From Desmonostoc muscorum FACHB-395 (GTDB taxonomy: Bacteria > Cyanobacteriota > Cyanobacteriia > Cyanobacteriales > Nostocaceae), in assembly GCF_014698035.1 (NCBI RefSeq), contig NZ_JACJSF010000025.1, positions 1 to 64,000 of the forward strand: a stretch of DNA of 64,000 nucleotides, read 5' to 3'. The notes beneath the pieces are model-generated. The model was given only the letters and a program-made list of their open reading frames with translations, made no database searches and was not told the DNA's origin. The first letter of the stretch is position 1; every line of letters begins with the position of its first letter. Made by a program: the position numbers and the translations under genes. Below are positions 36,116 to 44,671 of the stretch, in pieces.

Positions 36116-37297
36116 ATGAAACTTTTTACTGAATATCCAGAAAAAGACGAACTCAAATATTGCGATCTCATGAGTGAGTTAGTCAAAAAGAACATGGAAA
36201 ATCTTTATGGAGGTAAGAAGAAAAAAACTGCAAAAAGAGATACCCATTCTAAAACCCACGCTGCTGTTCAAGGAACTCTAGAAATTTTTGACTTTGATGA
36301 AGCCGCAATTAAGCAGGAATTGAGCAAACGCACCTCATTATCTGAAGCTGAACTTTCTGCCATTTCCCTCAAACAAGGTTTATTTGCCACACCGAAACAA
36401 TATCCAGTTTGGTTACGATTTGCCAATGGTGCGTTTTCGGTCAAGAATGACTATGAAGGAGATACGCGCTCCATGGCCGTAAAAGTGATCGGCGTAGAAG
36501 GAGAACGACTATCGCAAAGTCACGAGTTAAAAACTCAAGATATTATTACCCACAATACCGAATTCTTTTTTGTTAGAACCATCAAAGACTTTCACAGCTT
36601 TTTTTTGACGGTTTACCGAGCAGGTCTGTTTCCGCTTTTTAAGCTGTTGGTGCTTTTTTGGCTAAAGTTGCATCCCTACGAATCCACTCTTTTACAAACT
36701 AGTTTCAAACGTTTTCCCAAGAGTTTACTTAAAGAACGCTATTGGAGTGCTTCAGCATTTTCTGTGGGACTCAAATCTGGTTTTGATCCATCTCAACCAG
36801 GTCGAGTTCCTGTGGAATATCCAGCGGTGATTAAATATGGATTTACTCCGGTTTCCAGCCAAATACCTCATCAACAACTTCCTGTTGAGTCGAGGTCAGA
36901 AAGTGAGCTTAAGCTTGCTAAAGCATCAGGTTCAGAGGACAACTATTACCGAGAGGATATCATTCAAGCTTTAGCAAAGCCTGATGCTGAGTACTATTGG
37001 GACTTTCAAATCCAATTTCAAACCAGCCCAGAGATGTCTATTGATGATACAACCATTGTTTGGAGTGAAGAGGAATCACCTTTTTTTACAGTTGGTCGCC
37101 TAACAATTAAGCATCAAAGGGTTAATTCTCCCCAAGAAAATGACTTTGGAGAAAATCTCAGTTTTTCTCCTGGGAATGGTCTAGCAGTGCATCGTCCTGT
37201 CGGTGCGATCAATCGGTTACGCAGCGTTGTTTATCCTATTGTTGCTAATGACCGTCATCAAAAACGAGGGGTTAAATACCAGGAACCAACTGTCTGA
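36116..37297 (+). CDS. Catalase-related hemoprotein, probable fatty acid hydroperoxide lyase
   Basis: A 393-residue catalase-fold protein, shorter than true catalases. The distal side reads DTHSKTHAAVQG with Thr43-His44, the Thr-His pair found in coral allene oxide synthase where catalases have Val-His. The proximal ligand is Tyr373 in R369-S-V-V-Y, the R-x-x-x-Y motif. WLRFANGAFSVKNDYEGDTRSMAVKV matches the catalase core. In Nostoc punctiforme a catalase-related protein encoded next to a COX-like dioxygenase cleaves linoleate 10S-hydroperoxide to a C10 oxo-acid and C8 alcohols. The same order here supports hydroperoxide lyase. Allene oxide synthase is the main alternative. Confidence 0.87.
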   Translation: MKLFTEYPEKDELKYCDLMSELVKKNMENLYGGKKKKTAKRDTHSKTHAAVQGTLEIFDFDEAAIKQELSKRTSLSEAELSAISLKQGLFATPKQYPVWLRFANGAFSVKNDYEGDTRSMAVKVIGVEGERLSQSHELKTQDIITHNTEFFFVRTIKDFHSFFLTVYRAGLFPLFKLLVLFWLKLHPYESTLLQTSFKRFPKSLLKERYWSASAFSVGLKSGFDPSQPGRVPVEYPAVIKYGFTPVSSQIPHQQLPVESRSESELKLAKASGSEDNYYREDIIQALAKPDAEYYWDFQIQFQTSPEMSIDDTTIVWSEEESPFFTVGRLTIKHQRVNSPQENDFGENLSFSPGNGLAVHRPVGAINRLRSVVYPIVANDRHQKRGVKYQEPTV

Positions 37298-37367
37298 GTT
37301 TTCACAGGAATTATTAACTATAAGAATCCTTGCTCACATACTTTATTTTTTGTCATTTCCTAAAGTG

Positions 37368-37400
37368 ATCGCCCACACCTGAGTTACAAGTGTGGGCGAT
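37368..37400. terminator. Hairpin between convergent lyase gene and dxs
   Basis: Arms ATCGCCCACACCT and AAGTGTGGGCGAT pair at 12 of 13 positions around a 7-base loop. The site is between the convergent catalase-related gene and dxs. There is no long T-run on the plus strand, so it may stop transcription from both sides only partly. Confidence 0.7.
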
Positions 37401-37419
37401 TCATTCTACAAAGAATTAA

Positions 37420-39327
37420 CTAAACAACAGCAGATACTTGCTGCTTAAAGAAAGCTTGCAAAACTCTTTCTGCTATTTGATGACTAGTTAAACCTAGTTC
37501 TGTTTTAGATTCATTGGGTTCAGCATGATCTACTAACACATCTGGTACACCGAATCGCTTGACGGGAACTAGAATATCTGCATCCATTAAAGCTTCTGCG
37601 ATCGCAGAACCAAAGCCACCCATCACACACCCTTCTTCTAAGGTGATGACACGGCCGATTTTCTTAGCTAAAGGCAAAATCAACTCGGTATCCAAAGGCT
37701 TAACGAAACGGGCATTGATCACAGTTGCCTCAATCCCATGTTCGCTGAGAAGTTCGGCAGCTTGCATCCCTGGATAAACCATTGTGCCATAAGCAACGAT
37801 TAACACGTCATCGCCAGTGCGGAGAATTTCGCCTTTGCCGATTTCCAAAGGTTCCCAACCTTCTTCCATCAGGGGAACGCCGTAGCCATTGCCACGAGGG
37901 TAACGCATAGCGATGGGACCACTGGTATGGTCAACACCAGTTACTACCATGCGTTGTAGTTCTGCTTCATCTTTGGGTGCCATAATGACGATATTGGGGA
38001 TGCAACGCAGATAAGCGATGTCATACATACCTTGGTGGGTGGGGCCATCAGATCCAACAATTCCTGCCCTATCTAAGCAGAAGAATACTGGCAGGTTTTG
38101 GATGCAGACATCGTGAATTATCTGGTCATAAGCGCGTTGCAGGAAGGTAGAATAAATGGCAGCTACGGGGCGCATTCCTTGAGTTGCCAGTCCTGCTGCT
38201 AAAGTGATTGCGTGTTGTTCAGCAATGCCGACATCAACATATTGATTGGGCAGTTTGGCTTGAAGTTTGTCTAAACCTGTTCCTGTTGCCATAGCCGCAG
38301 TAATCCCAACGATTTTGGGGTTTTGTTCGGCAAGTTTCACTAGAGTGTGAGAAAAGACTTTAGCATAAGCTGGGGGTTTGGGTTTATTAGAAGGAATAGC
38401 TTTGCCAGTTGCAACGTTAAAGGGGCTTTGGGCGTGGTAGCCAACTTGATCTAGTTCAGCAATTTCATAGCCTTTGCCTTTAACTGTTGCCACATGTACT
38501 AAAACAGGGCCTTGTATCTGATGTGCCTGTTGGAAGGTGGCAATCAATTCTTCAAGATTATGCCCATCTACTGGCCCAATGTAGGTAAAACCGAGTTCTT
38601 CAAACACTGCCCCTACCTTGGGAACAGCCAAACGTTTCATACCTTCTTTGATGCGTGCGAGTTCGGGAGACAGAGATTCACCCACGAAGGGAATTTGCTT
38701 AAATTGTTCCTCAAGATTATCTTTGATAAATTGCACCGGCTGGCTGAGGCGCATTTTGTTCAGATAGCGGGGAATCGCACCGACATTGCGAGATATGGAC
38801 ATGTCGTTGTCGTTGAGAACAACCAACAGGTTAGTTTTCGGCATGTGTCCCGCATGGTTAATGGCTTCTAATGCCATACCTCCAGTCAGTGCCCCATCCC
38901 CAATAACAGCGACGGCTTTAAATTTTTCGCCTTTCAAGTCTCGCGCTAAAGCCATACCTAATGCTGCTGAAATACTTGTAGAAGCATGTCCAGCCCCAAA
39001 GTGATCAAATTTGTTTTCACAGAGTTTGAGATAACCTGCAACTCCGTCCTTTTGTCTGAGGGTGTGGAAGCGATCGTAACGTCCTGTAAGAAGTTTGTGG
39101 GGATAAGCTTGGTGTCCTACATCCCAAATCACTTTATCCCGATCTAAATCCAGTGTCTGGTAAAGTCCTAGTGTTAATTCTACAACACCCAACCCTGGCC
39201 CCAAGTGTCCACCATTAACTGCTACGGTTTGGAGATGCTTATCTCGAATCTGACGGGCAATCTGTTGCAGTTGGCGAACAGATAAACCGTGCAACTGATT
39301 AGGATGGGTGATTTCGCTCAGGTGCAT
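37420..39327 (-). CDS. dxs: 1-deoxy-D-xylulose-5-phosphate synthase
   Basis: A 635-residue thiamine-diphosphate enzyme that joins pyruvate and glyceraldehyde 3-phosphate, the first step of the MEP isoprenoid pathway feeding carotenoids, phytol and quinones. Motifs: [15 protein letters not shown] with the proton-transfer His, the ThDP/Mg motif [20 protein letters not shown] (GDG...N), [17 protein letters not shown] with the catalytic Glu, and [19 protein letters not shown]. Length is normal. Nothing odd is seen. Confidence 0.97.
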   Translation of the reverse strand: MHLSEITHPNQLHGLSVRQLQQIARQIRDKHLQTVAVNGGHLGPGLGVVELTLGLYQTLDLDRDKVIWDVGHQAYPHKLLTGRYDRFHTLRQKDGVAGYLKLCENKFDHFGAGHASTSISAALGMALARDLKGEKFKAVAVIGDGALTGGMALEAINHAGHMPKTNLLVVLNDNDMSISRNVGAIPRYLNKMRLSQPVQFIKDNLEEQFKQIPFVGESLSPELARIKEGMKRLAVPKVGAVFEELGFTYIGPVDGHNLEELIATFQQAHQIQGPVLVHVATVKGKGYEIAELDQVGYHAQSPFNVATGKAIPSNKPKPPAYAKVFSHTLVKLAEQNPKIVGITAAMATGTGLDKLQAKLPNQYVDVGIAEQHAITLAAGLATQGMRPVAAIYSTFLQRAYDQIIHDVCIQNLPVFFCLDRAGIVGSDGPTHQGMYDIAYLRCIPNIVIMAPKDEAELQRMVVTGVDHTSGPIAMRYPRGNGYGVPLMEEGWEPLEIGKGEILRTGDDVLIVAYGTMVYPGMQAAELLSEHGIEATVINARFVKPLDTELILPLAKKIGRVITLEEGCVMGGFGSAIAEALMDADILVPVKRFGVPDVLVDHAEPNESKTELGLTSHQIAERVLQAFFKQQVSAVV

Positions 39328-40016
39328 ATTATAGTGTTTTCCTCTCTAATTTCACTTTTTCAGTATTTTGATTTTCCCACGGTCGGGTTGTCCACATAAT
39401 CACACTCTTACATTGTTACTAAGTTGTAGTGGAAAGTATAACTTCGTAATTAATAATGGTAGAAAATTTGTTAACCATTAACAAATTGTCAAAATTAGGT
39501 TGTAATTACATAAAGTCACAGCACATTTGTCAATAAGTAATACCACTTAAATAGATTGTGTAGCTTGTATAGAAAGTCAACATTTAAAAAGCATCTTGCG
39601 GAAATTCCTTAACTTGTTCGCTTGCTTTTGCCTTTTTAAGCGATTAAAGAAGAAAGTTAAATATCTTGTTTCCAGATATACGATCAGTCTAATTGCTAGC
39701 AATTATTTAACAATTATTTTTTCTCTTGTTCAGTGATATAGTAATCCGCGTGGCGTAGCCATACTTACTTGCGTGGGCAGGCAATAGGTAAAGAAGGCTT
39801 TTTAAGTTGTACGGAGTTTTTTCAAAAATCAAATATGAGTTCTATAGCAGCTAGTTTTATCTGCGATCGCTAGTTCATCTAGGTGCAACAAATATGTATT
39901 TAAAAATACTTAACTATTTTAAATACATTCAGTATTTACTCAACAACAAGATCCCCGATTTCTCAAAGAAATCGGGGATCTAAGCCTTTTGATTTGAACG
40001 AAATCAAATTAGATTG
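39328..40016. other. Intergenic gap with a strong hairpin
   Basis: A 690 bp AT-rich gap with dispersed repeat fragments (GCGTGGCGTAGCC near 39749) and the hairpin listed at 39950-39980. I see no gene in it. Confidence 0.5.
39950..39980. terminator. Perfect 13 bp hairpin downstream of the LEA-like gene
   Basis: GATCCCCGATTTC and GAAATCGGGGATC pair perfectly around TCAAA. It lies about 35 bp past the stop of the minus-strand gene at 40017. A related stem occurs at 58238-58270, so it is also a dispersed repeat. Confidence 0.7.
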
Positions 40017-40463
40017 CTATTTACCAAAAGCATCCTTGATATTATCAACAGTACGCTCAACAACATTCTTTGTGTTGTCTACTGCTTCTTTAGTGCGAGA
40101 TGCATCTTCGTTTGCTCTTTTCTGAATTGTAGCCGCATCTCTCTTGGCTTTGCGTTCAGCAAAACTGCCACCGTCTGTTGCTTGGTCAACTTTACTGGCA
40201 TTACTCTTGGCAGCATCCTTAACTTTATCTGCCGTATCGTCGATAAAATTTTTGGCTCGTCCAGCATCTTTACTGGTTTTTTCTTGAACTTTATCGCCTG
40301 CGTCTTTTGATGCGATCAAGGTTGCAGTTGGTTCAGCCATTGCTGAGGTGTTCGAGAAAAATGCACCTTGCCAAACGAAAGCGATCGCTAACATACAAAA
40401 CAGTGTGGTAGCCATCCAGCGTTTTACGGTGGAAAGCTGTTTTGTAAAATAATTCGATTTCAT
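40017..40463 (-). CDS. LEA-like, signal-peptide-bearing helical protein
   Basis: Starting at the second ATG (40463, MKSNYFTKQL), the protein is 148 residues; the open frame runs five codons further upstream to 40478. A hydrophobic segment (MATTLFCMLAIAFVWQGAFF) ends near NTSAMA, a plausible signal-peptidase site. The rest is hydrophilic, Lys/Asp/Ala-rich and helical, with repeats of the form KxKDAAKSNASKVDQA, TADKVKDA and VERTVDNIKDAFGK. This resembles late-embryogenesis-abundant or apolipoprotein-like proteins and suggests a role in stress or desiccation outside the cytoplasm. No family name is certain. Confidence 0.75.
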   Translation of the reverse strand: MKSNYFTKQLSTVKRWMATTLFCMLAIAFVWQGAFFSNTSAMAEPTATLIASKDAGDKVQEKTSKDAGRAKNFIDDTADKVKDAAKSNASKVDQATDGGSFAERKAKRDAATIQKRANEDASRTKEAVDNTKNVVERTVDNIKDAFGK

Positions 40464-40706
40464 ACAATACAATCTCATGTGATTTAGTATACTAAATCTA
40501 CTTTATTTAGCTGATTCACCATATCGATCCCTAGATAGAAGTTCTTACATCATTAGTTATGAAATAAATTCACTATTTTGATAGATTGAATTTTGAGTAA
40601 AGATTTTTTGCTGCTAATCAAAGACAGATTTTAGAGATGGGCAGACGATTGCGCTTGAGTAAAAGTTAGCGATCGCAATTACAGTCTAAGGAGTTCTAAA
40701 AAAGCA

Positions 40707-41669
40707 TCACGCTGACATCAATTGCTGGAGGCGCTGTGGTTCCTCTCCTAGCCAATCTGGATTTTGGGCAGTGCTATCAAAGATTGATGAAGTTTTGAAA
40801 GGCTCAAACTCGCCACGCGATCCTGCTTCTGCTGTTTTTGCTAAAAGCGATCGCACTTGCTCGTCATTCATTGGCTGGAAAGTCCGCACTGCTTCAAAAG
40901 CTTGCTCTAGAATCTCCATACTGTCAATTCCGGTAATCACAACCGATGTGGGCAGATTCAAAGCATAGTGTAAACACTCAATTGGCGTTACAGTATTTGA
41001 CCGTAAAAGAATACCGTTTGCCATGCTTTTCATTCCCAGAACGCCAATGTTGTGTTTAACCAGTTCTGGCACAACCAGCTTCGCAAAGCTCCGGTAGTGG
41101 GCATCCATTACATTGAGCGGCATTTGCACTGTATCAAATTTAAACCCGTAAGTGGCTGCGACTTCTAGCGTATGCAAATGAACGTATGGATCTTTGTGTC
41201 CAGTGAAACCAATGTATCGGAGTTTGCCAGCTGCTTTTGCTTCAATTAAGGCAGCATTTGCCCCTTCTTCGTCAAAAACTCGATGCGGGTCTTCGTACCG
41301 AATAATTTCGTGGTGCTGAACGAGATCGATGCAATCCACTTGTAAGCGTTGAAGTGATTCGTCTAGCTGCTGTGCTGCTGCTTTTTTTGAGCGTCCATCG
41401 ATTTTCGTCATCAGGAAAACTTTATCGCGGTAGCGATCGCGCAGCGCTTTTCCCATGCGAATCTCGCTGACTCCACCGTTGTAATCCCAACTGTTATCCA
41501 TAAAGGTGATGCCGCGATCGATCGCTGTTCTCACTATTCGGATACCCAGTTGCTCATCAACGTCTTTCAAGCCGATGTGCCAACCACCCAATCCAATCGC
41601 AGAAACTTTCTCTCCTGTACTGCCGAGAACTCGATATAACATTTCTGAATTTGGCGTAGTTCCTGACAT
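40707..41669 (-). CDS. Aldo/keto reductase family protein
   Basis: A 320-residue aldo/keto reductase of normal length. LGSTGEKVSAIGLGGWHIG opens the barrel. The catalytic set is Asp and Tyr in FMDNSWDYNGGVSE, Lys in FLMTKIDG and His in LVQHHEI. The C-terminal part (SVVITGIDSMEILEQAFEAV) holds the cofactor-phosphate region. It is not closely similar to the reductase at 13240. The substrate is unknown. It stands alone between gaps. Confidence 0.9.
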   Translation of the reverse strand: MSGTTPNSEMLYRVLGSTGEKVSAIGLGGWHIGLKDVDEQLGIRIVRTAIDRGITFMDNSWDYNGGVSEIRMGKALRDRYRDKVFLMTKIDGRSKKAAAQQLDESLQRLQVDCIDLVQHHEIIRYEDPHRVFDEEGANAALIEAKAAGKLRYIGFTGHKDPYVHLHTLEVAATYGFKFDTVQMPLNVMDAHYRSFAKLVVPELVKHNIGVLGMKSMANGILLRSNTVTPIECLHYALNLPTSVVITGIDSMEILEQAFEAVRTFQPMNDEQVRSLLAKTAEAGSRGEFEPFKTSSIFDSTAQNPDWLGEEPQRLQQLMSA

Positions 41670-42271
41670 GTGTTCTCCAAGTCTTTCAGGTGTTACTTAA
41701 GTAGATATAACTGTGTGCCAATTCAAACGCAAGGGAAAATTGACAATATCTTGCTGAAGATACACTTTTTGACGAGATTAGGAAAATATTGAAGAAGCCA
41801 AAATATCGATGGCAATTTGGGATGTGTGAGGTATGGATAGAGCTTACGCTAAACTACACGCAGTATAGGCAATTCATAAATTGCCCATACCGGAAAATCA
41901 AGGTTTGGGTTATGCCGTGAAAACTCAAAATTGTAGTTTTGGGCTTTTATCGAACAGAATTCAGGAGTCAGAATTCAGAATGAATTCTGTGCGAGTGGCG
42001 GATAGCGCAGCGTAAAGCCTTCTCTACGAGAGGCTGCGCCAACGGCATGGCTTCGCTTAAAGCGAGTCCACGTTCGCGCAGCGTCTCGTAGAGAGCGTCT
42101 GAATAGCCGGGTTTAAGACCCCCACTAAATCTACGATTTGGTGGTCTTTAATCAGTCGCGGGTCTGAATCCCCGACTGATTTATTCTGACTCCTGAATTC
42201 TGACTTCTGAATTCTGACTTCTGAATTCTTCTTCAAGTTTGCATTTCCCAACAATTAGAAACTGCGTGGTG
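41670..42271. other. Repeat-rich intergenic region
   Basis: A 600 bp gap. The half near the reductase is plain AT-rich sequence. The half from about 41960 to 42236 is a mosaic of dispersed repeats, listed separately. The short open frame at 42057-42254 is made of repeat and is not a convincing gene. Confidence 0.6.
41960..42236. repeat. Mosaic of dispersed repeats
   Basis: GAATTC-containing units (CTGAATTCTGACTT in tandem at the right end, TCAGAATTCAGAATGAATTCT at the left) bracket a block with GCGCAGCGTAAAGCC. Bases 42018-42043 are the exact inverse of 24619-24644. A GGTGGTCTTTAATC region nearby pairs with the GGGTTTAAGACCCCC segment. Confidence 0.8.
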
Positions 42272-43429
42272 TTAAGGGGACGGAACCGCTACTCGATTAC
42301 CGGGAACAATCTGTGGCTGATACGAAAACACTTCTCGACTACGGGGATTTACGGTCACTTTGACCCAATTCACATCGTTGTTGCCGTTTGCCGCATTGTC
42401 GCCAAATGTCTCGACACGAGTAAAGTTCTCGATGCGTCTGCCTTGAGCATCTAGAAATGGCTTGTCAATACGGTAGTAGTGCGAGTCACCATCCACGTAG
42501 GCAATCGGTTTGCGGAAAGCGATCGCCTCATCGCGGAACGCTAATAAAAAGTCCTTGAAGCCATCAGGCTGTCCATCGGTTTGCACGAGCGTCTTCGGAT
42601 CGCGCAAAGGCGCTCTGGTTCCGTCGGTCAGATCCCACCCTGGATTGCCTTGGGAGATAAACATGACCGCAGCCGAATTGCGTGTCTTTGCCACTTGAAA
42701 AGTTTCTCTCATCCATGCAATATTAGCTGTGTTTCGCGCAGCATACTCTTGCGGGTCAGGCGCAGTGTCACACAGGTTGTTGCATGAACCCTGGATATTG
42801 AGTGTCGCATAAGTAACCTTACCGACCGTCCAGCGCCGATTCTCCACACACGGTACTGCACCGGTTGCACCAAGACACAGTGGTGTTGTCTGCACCTCTT
42901 GGACTAACCGACGCTGCCCAAGGGAAAACTTCGTGCTGAAGAATACCTGACGCTGGTAGTCGAGGCGTTCGCGTGAATTGAATCCACCATTTGAGGGGCG
43001 ATCGCAATCAGTCCAATCATTGTCACCTGGGGTAAAGGCTGCTGGTGCCTTCAGGGAGTTGAAGTAGCCGAGCGCCTGAGTGTAGAGTTCATTACTGCAC
43101 GTGGTCGGTGTTACCGAGCCGGGCGTAGAGTTGCCCGCCTTCAGGTCGCCGTCGTGGACAGTAAAGGCCAGGTTTTGCGCGTTCATATCAGCGATTAGGT
43201 TCGGGACTCCCGTTGTCGCTTGGAGATCCGAGTAGGGCATATCGCCCCAAAGTCCGATGGCGTATGTCTCGTTTTCGTCCTCGTACTCGTACTTCCTCTC
43301 GTTGGCAGTCGCCAAACCGATTGCAGAACTTGTCAGGAACGGCACAGTCAGCGCCACTAAGCATATTTTACGCAGCAAACGCGCAGTGGTGACGCGTTGA
43401 AACACTGAGTACCCAACCTTTGTCATCAT
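42272..43429 (-). CDS. Secreted metallophosphoesterase-like protein
   Basis: A 385-residue protein with an N-terminal signal-type segment (KICLVALTVPFLTSSAIGLATA, about residues 21-42). The mature part has spaced motifs like those of calcineurin-type phosphoesterases: LWGDMPYSD, VHDGDLKAG, TPGDNDWTDC and VDGDSHYYRID. Six or more cysteines suggest disulfides outside the cytoplasm. The exact metal ligands are not certain because the first motif lacks the usual D-x-H. G+C content and codon choice look higher than in neighbouring genes, a possible sign of transfer. The substrate is unknown. Confidence 0.72.
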   Translation of the reverse strand: MMTKVGYSVFQRVTTARLLRKICLVALTVPFLTSSAIGLATANERKYEYEDENETYAIGLWGDMPYSDLQATTGVPNLIADMNAQNLAFTVHDGDLKAGNSTPGSVTPTTCSNELYTQALGYFNSLKAPAAFTPGDNDWTDCDRPSNGGFNSRERLDYQRQVFFSTKFSLGQRRLVQEVQTTPLCLGATGAVPCVENRRWTVGKVTYATLNIQGSCNNLCDTAPDPQEYAARNTANIAWMRETFQVAKTRNSAAVMFISQGNPGWDLTDGTRAPLRDPKTLVQTDGQPDGFKDFLLAFRDEAIAFRKPIAYVDGDSHYYRIDKPFLDAQGRRIENFTRVETFGDNAANGNNDVNWVKVTVNPRSREVFSYQPQIVPGNRVAVPSP

Positions 43430-43646
43430 CTCTATCCTTGATTATTCTTTGGGATCGTGAGCGCATTTTGGAGAATTAGCTCCTTGCCCACGCCCTTTCG
43501 GTGAGAAATTTAGATTACCGGATTGTCGATGACGGATAGGTTATGGATGGGTTAATAGTTCGTTTATTTACAGTAATTTCACGGCTACTTTACTTGTTTG
43601 TGTAGCCGTGAATTATATAGTCCCTGACTGTGCTGCGCTGCTATAT

Positions 43647-43952
43647 CTATTTGCCGCTATAAAAAAAGGCAATTTCTTTTTCTTTTAGAGGTGCGAAACC
43701 AGCATCTACAAGTAATTGGTCGAGTTCTGCTTGGGGAATGTGCTTTGCACCAATTCGCACAATGCGCGATCGCATAGTATTAGACACGCCACTGCGCTGT
43801 CTATTGCCTTCTAGCGCCATGACTTTACCATAAAGTTCTAATTTGGCAGGCGGAATGGGAGAACCATCAAAATCAATTCCCTGTGCGATCGCTTCATCAA
43901 TAGCATCAGCACCCGTGGTAGTTTGATTCCCTGGGTTAGTTTCGGTAGGCAT
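43647..43952 (-). CDS. Small conserved cyanobacterial protein, probably DUF4090
   Basis: A 101-residue soluble protein. The core (AIDEAIAQGIDFDGSPIPPAKLELYGKVMALE) and the C-terminal half (MRSRIVRIGAKHIPQAELDQLL, then GFAPLKEKEIAFFY) have the look of a strictly conserved family limited to cyanobacteria, which I believe is DUF4090. The function is unknown. There is no membrane segment. It stands alone. Confidence 0.75.
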   Translation of the reverse strand: MPTETNPGNQTTTGADAIDEAIAQGIDFDGSPIPPAKLELYGKVMALEGNRQRSGVSNTMRSRIVRIGAKHIPQAELDQLLVDAGFAPLKEKEIAFFYSGK

Positions 43953-44278
43953 AGTGATTTGATTTGCTCTTCTTTGCTATGGGTAGATTTTACCAGCCTT
44001 GCTGACACCTTTCTCCTGCTGAGGGTTAATTGCAATTGTCTGAATCAATAAACCTCTCCCTGGTTCAATACTTTTCGGTTAAGGGGAAAAGGGTTTGAAT
44101 TTACCTTTACCCAACCCCAGTAACCTTTCCCCAGATCAAAAGAGAGATTGTTGAGTTTATCCAAAAAGTATTGCTCCCTGGTTTTACTAGGCAAAACCTT
44201 CCCTCTCCGAATCGGAGAGGGAAGACTTGAACTTTAGTTCAAGGCAGGGAGAGGTTCGTCTAACTCACGCCTAACAGA
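43953..44278. other. Intergenic gap with repeat
   Basis: A 326 bp gap. It contains the dispersed repeat at 44174-44236 and a CCTCTCCCTGG/GGGGAAAAGG stretch near 44050-44120. No gene is seen. Confidence 0.55.
44174..44236. repeat. Second copy of the CCCTCTCCGA hairpin repeat
   Basis: It matches 31522-31587 with a few differences. The stem CCCTCTCCGA-A-TCGGAGAGGG is at 44201-44221. The loop base differs between the two copies. Confidence 0.85.
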
Positions 44279-44533
44279 TTAATCACGAGCTTGTCGCGTC
44301 ACCAAACCCCCAACAAACGCCCCTAAAATCGTTCCTGTCCATAATCCTGTTGTGCTACCTTGCCATATTGCTCCTGGTGTCATCCAAGCGTTGCACATCA
44401 CCTGGAAACCCCAAGATTGGTTTTGACACTTTTGCCTATGCAGCATTATGGTGATTTGCCCACTAGTGTAAGCACCAAAAAAACCTGATGATAGCGCCAA
44501 AAAAGTGCAAATGAAAATTCTATTTTTTGTCAT
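44279..44533 (-). CDS. Small membrane protein
   Basis: An 84-residue protein with two hydrophobic segments, FICTFLALSSGFFGAYTSG near residues 8-26 and WTGTILGAFVGGLVTRQ near the end, with a short loop holding two cysteines. I recognise no family. The ATG comes from an ATGACAA repeat array that forms its upstream region, so the true start may be elsewhere. Two glycine-rich helices of this kind make a real gene likely. Confidence 0.55.
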   Translation of the reverse strand: MTKNRIFICTFLALSSGFFGAYTSGQITIMLHRQKCQNQSWGFQVMCNAWMTPGAIWQGSTTGLWTGTILGAFVGGLVTRQARD

Positions 44534-44660
44534 TTGTCATTTGTCATTTGTCATGGGCAAGAGGACTTGGGGACAAGGAGAATTGGGGACAAGGGGAAAG
44601 ACTTGTTTCAAGTTCTCATCTCTTGTCCCCCTGCTTCCCCTGCCTCCTCATCCCCAATTC
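44527..44660. repeat. ATGACAA array and GGGGACAAGG-type repeat
   Basis: Four TTGTCAT heptamers at 44527-44554 (ATGACAA on the minus strand) are followed by GGGGACAAGG and CCCC-rich units. They lie between the small membrane protein and ppc. Confidence 0.85.
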
Positions 44661-44671
44661 CCCATTCGCAA

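Noticed and set aside
40014..40310. 98-codon plus-strand frame opposite the LEA-like gene
   Set aside because: It is the hydrophobic antisense of a Lys/Asp/Ala-rich helical gene, a common artefact.
42057..42254. 65-codon minus-strand frame
   Set aside because: It reads through GAATTC-type repeats (KSEFRSQNKS) and is not protein-like.
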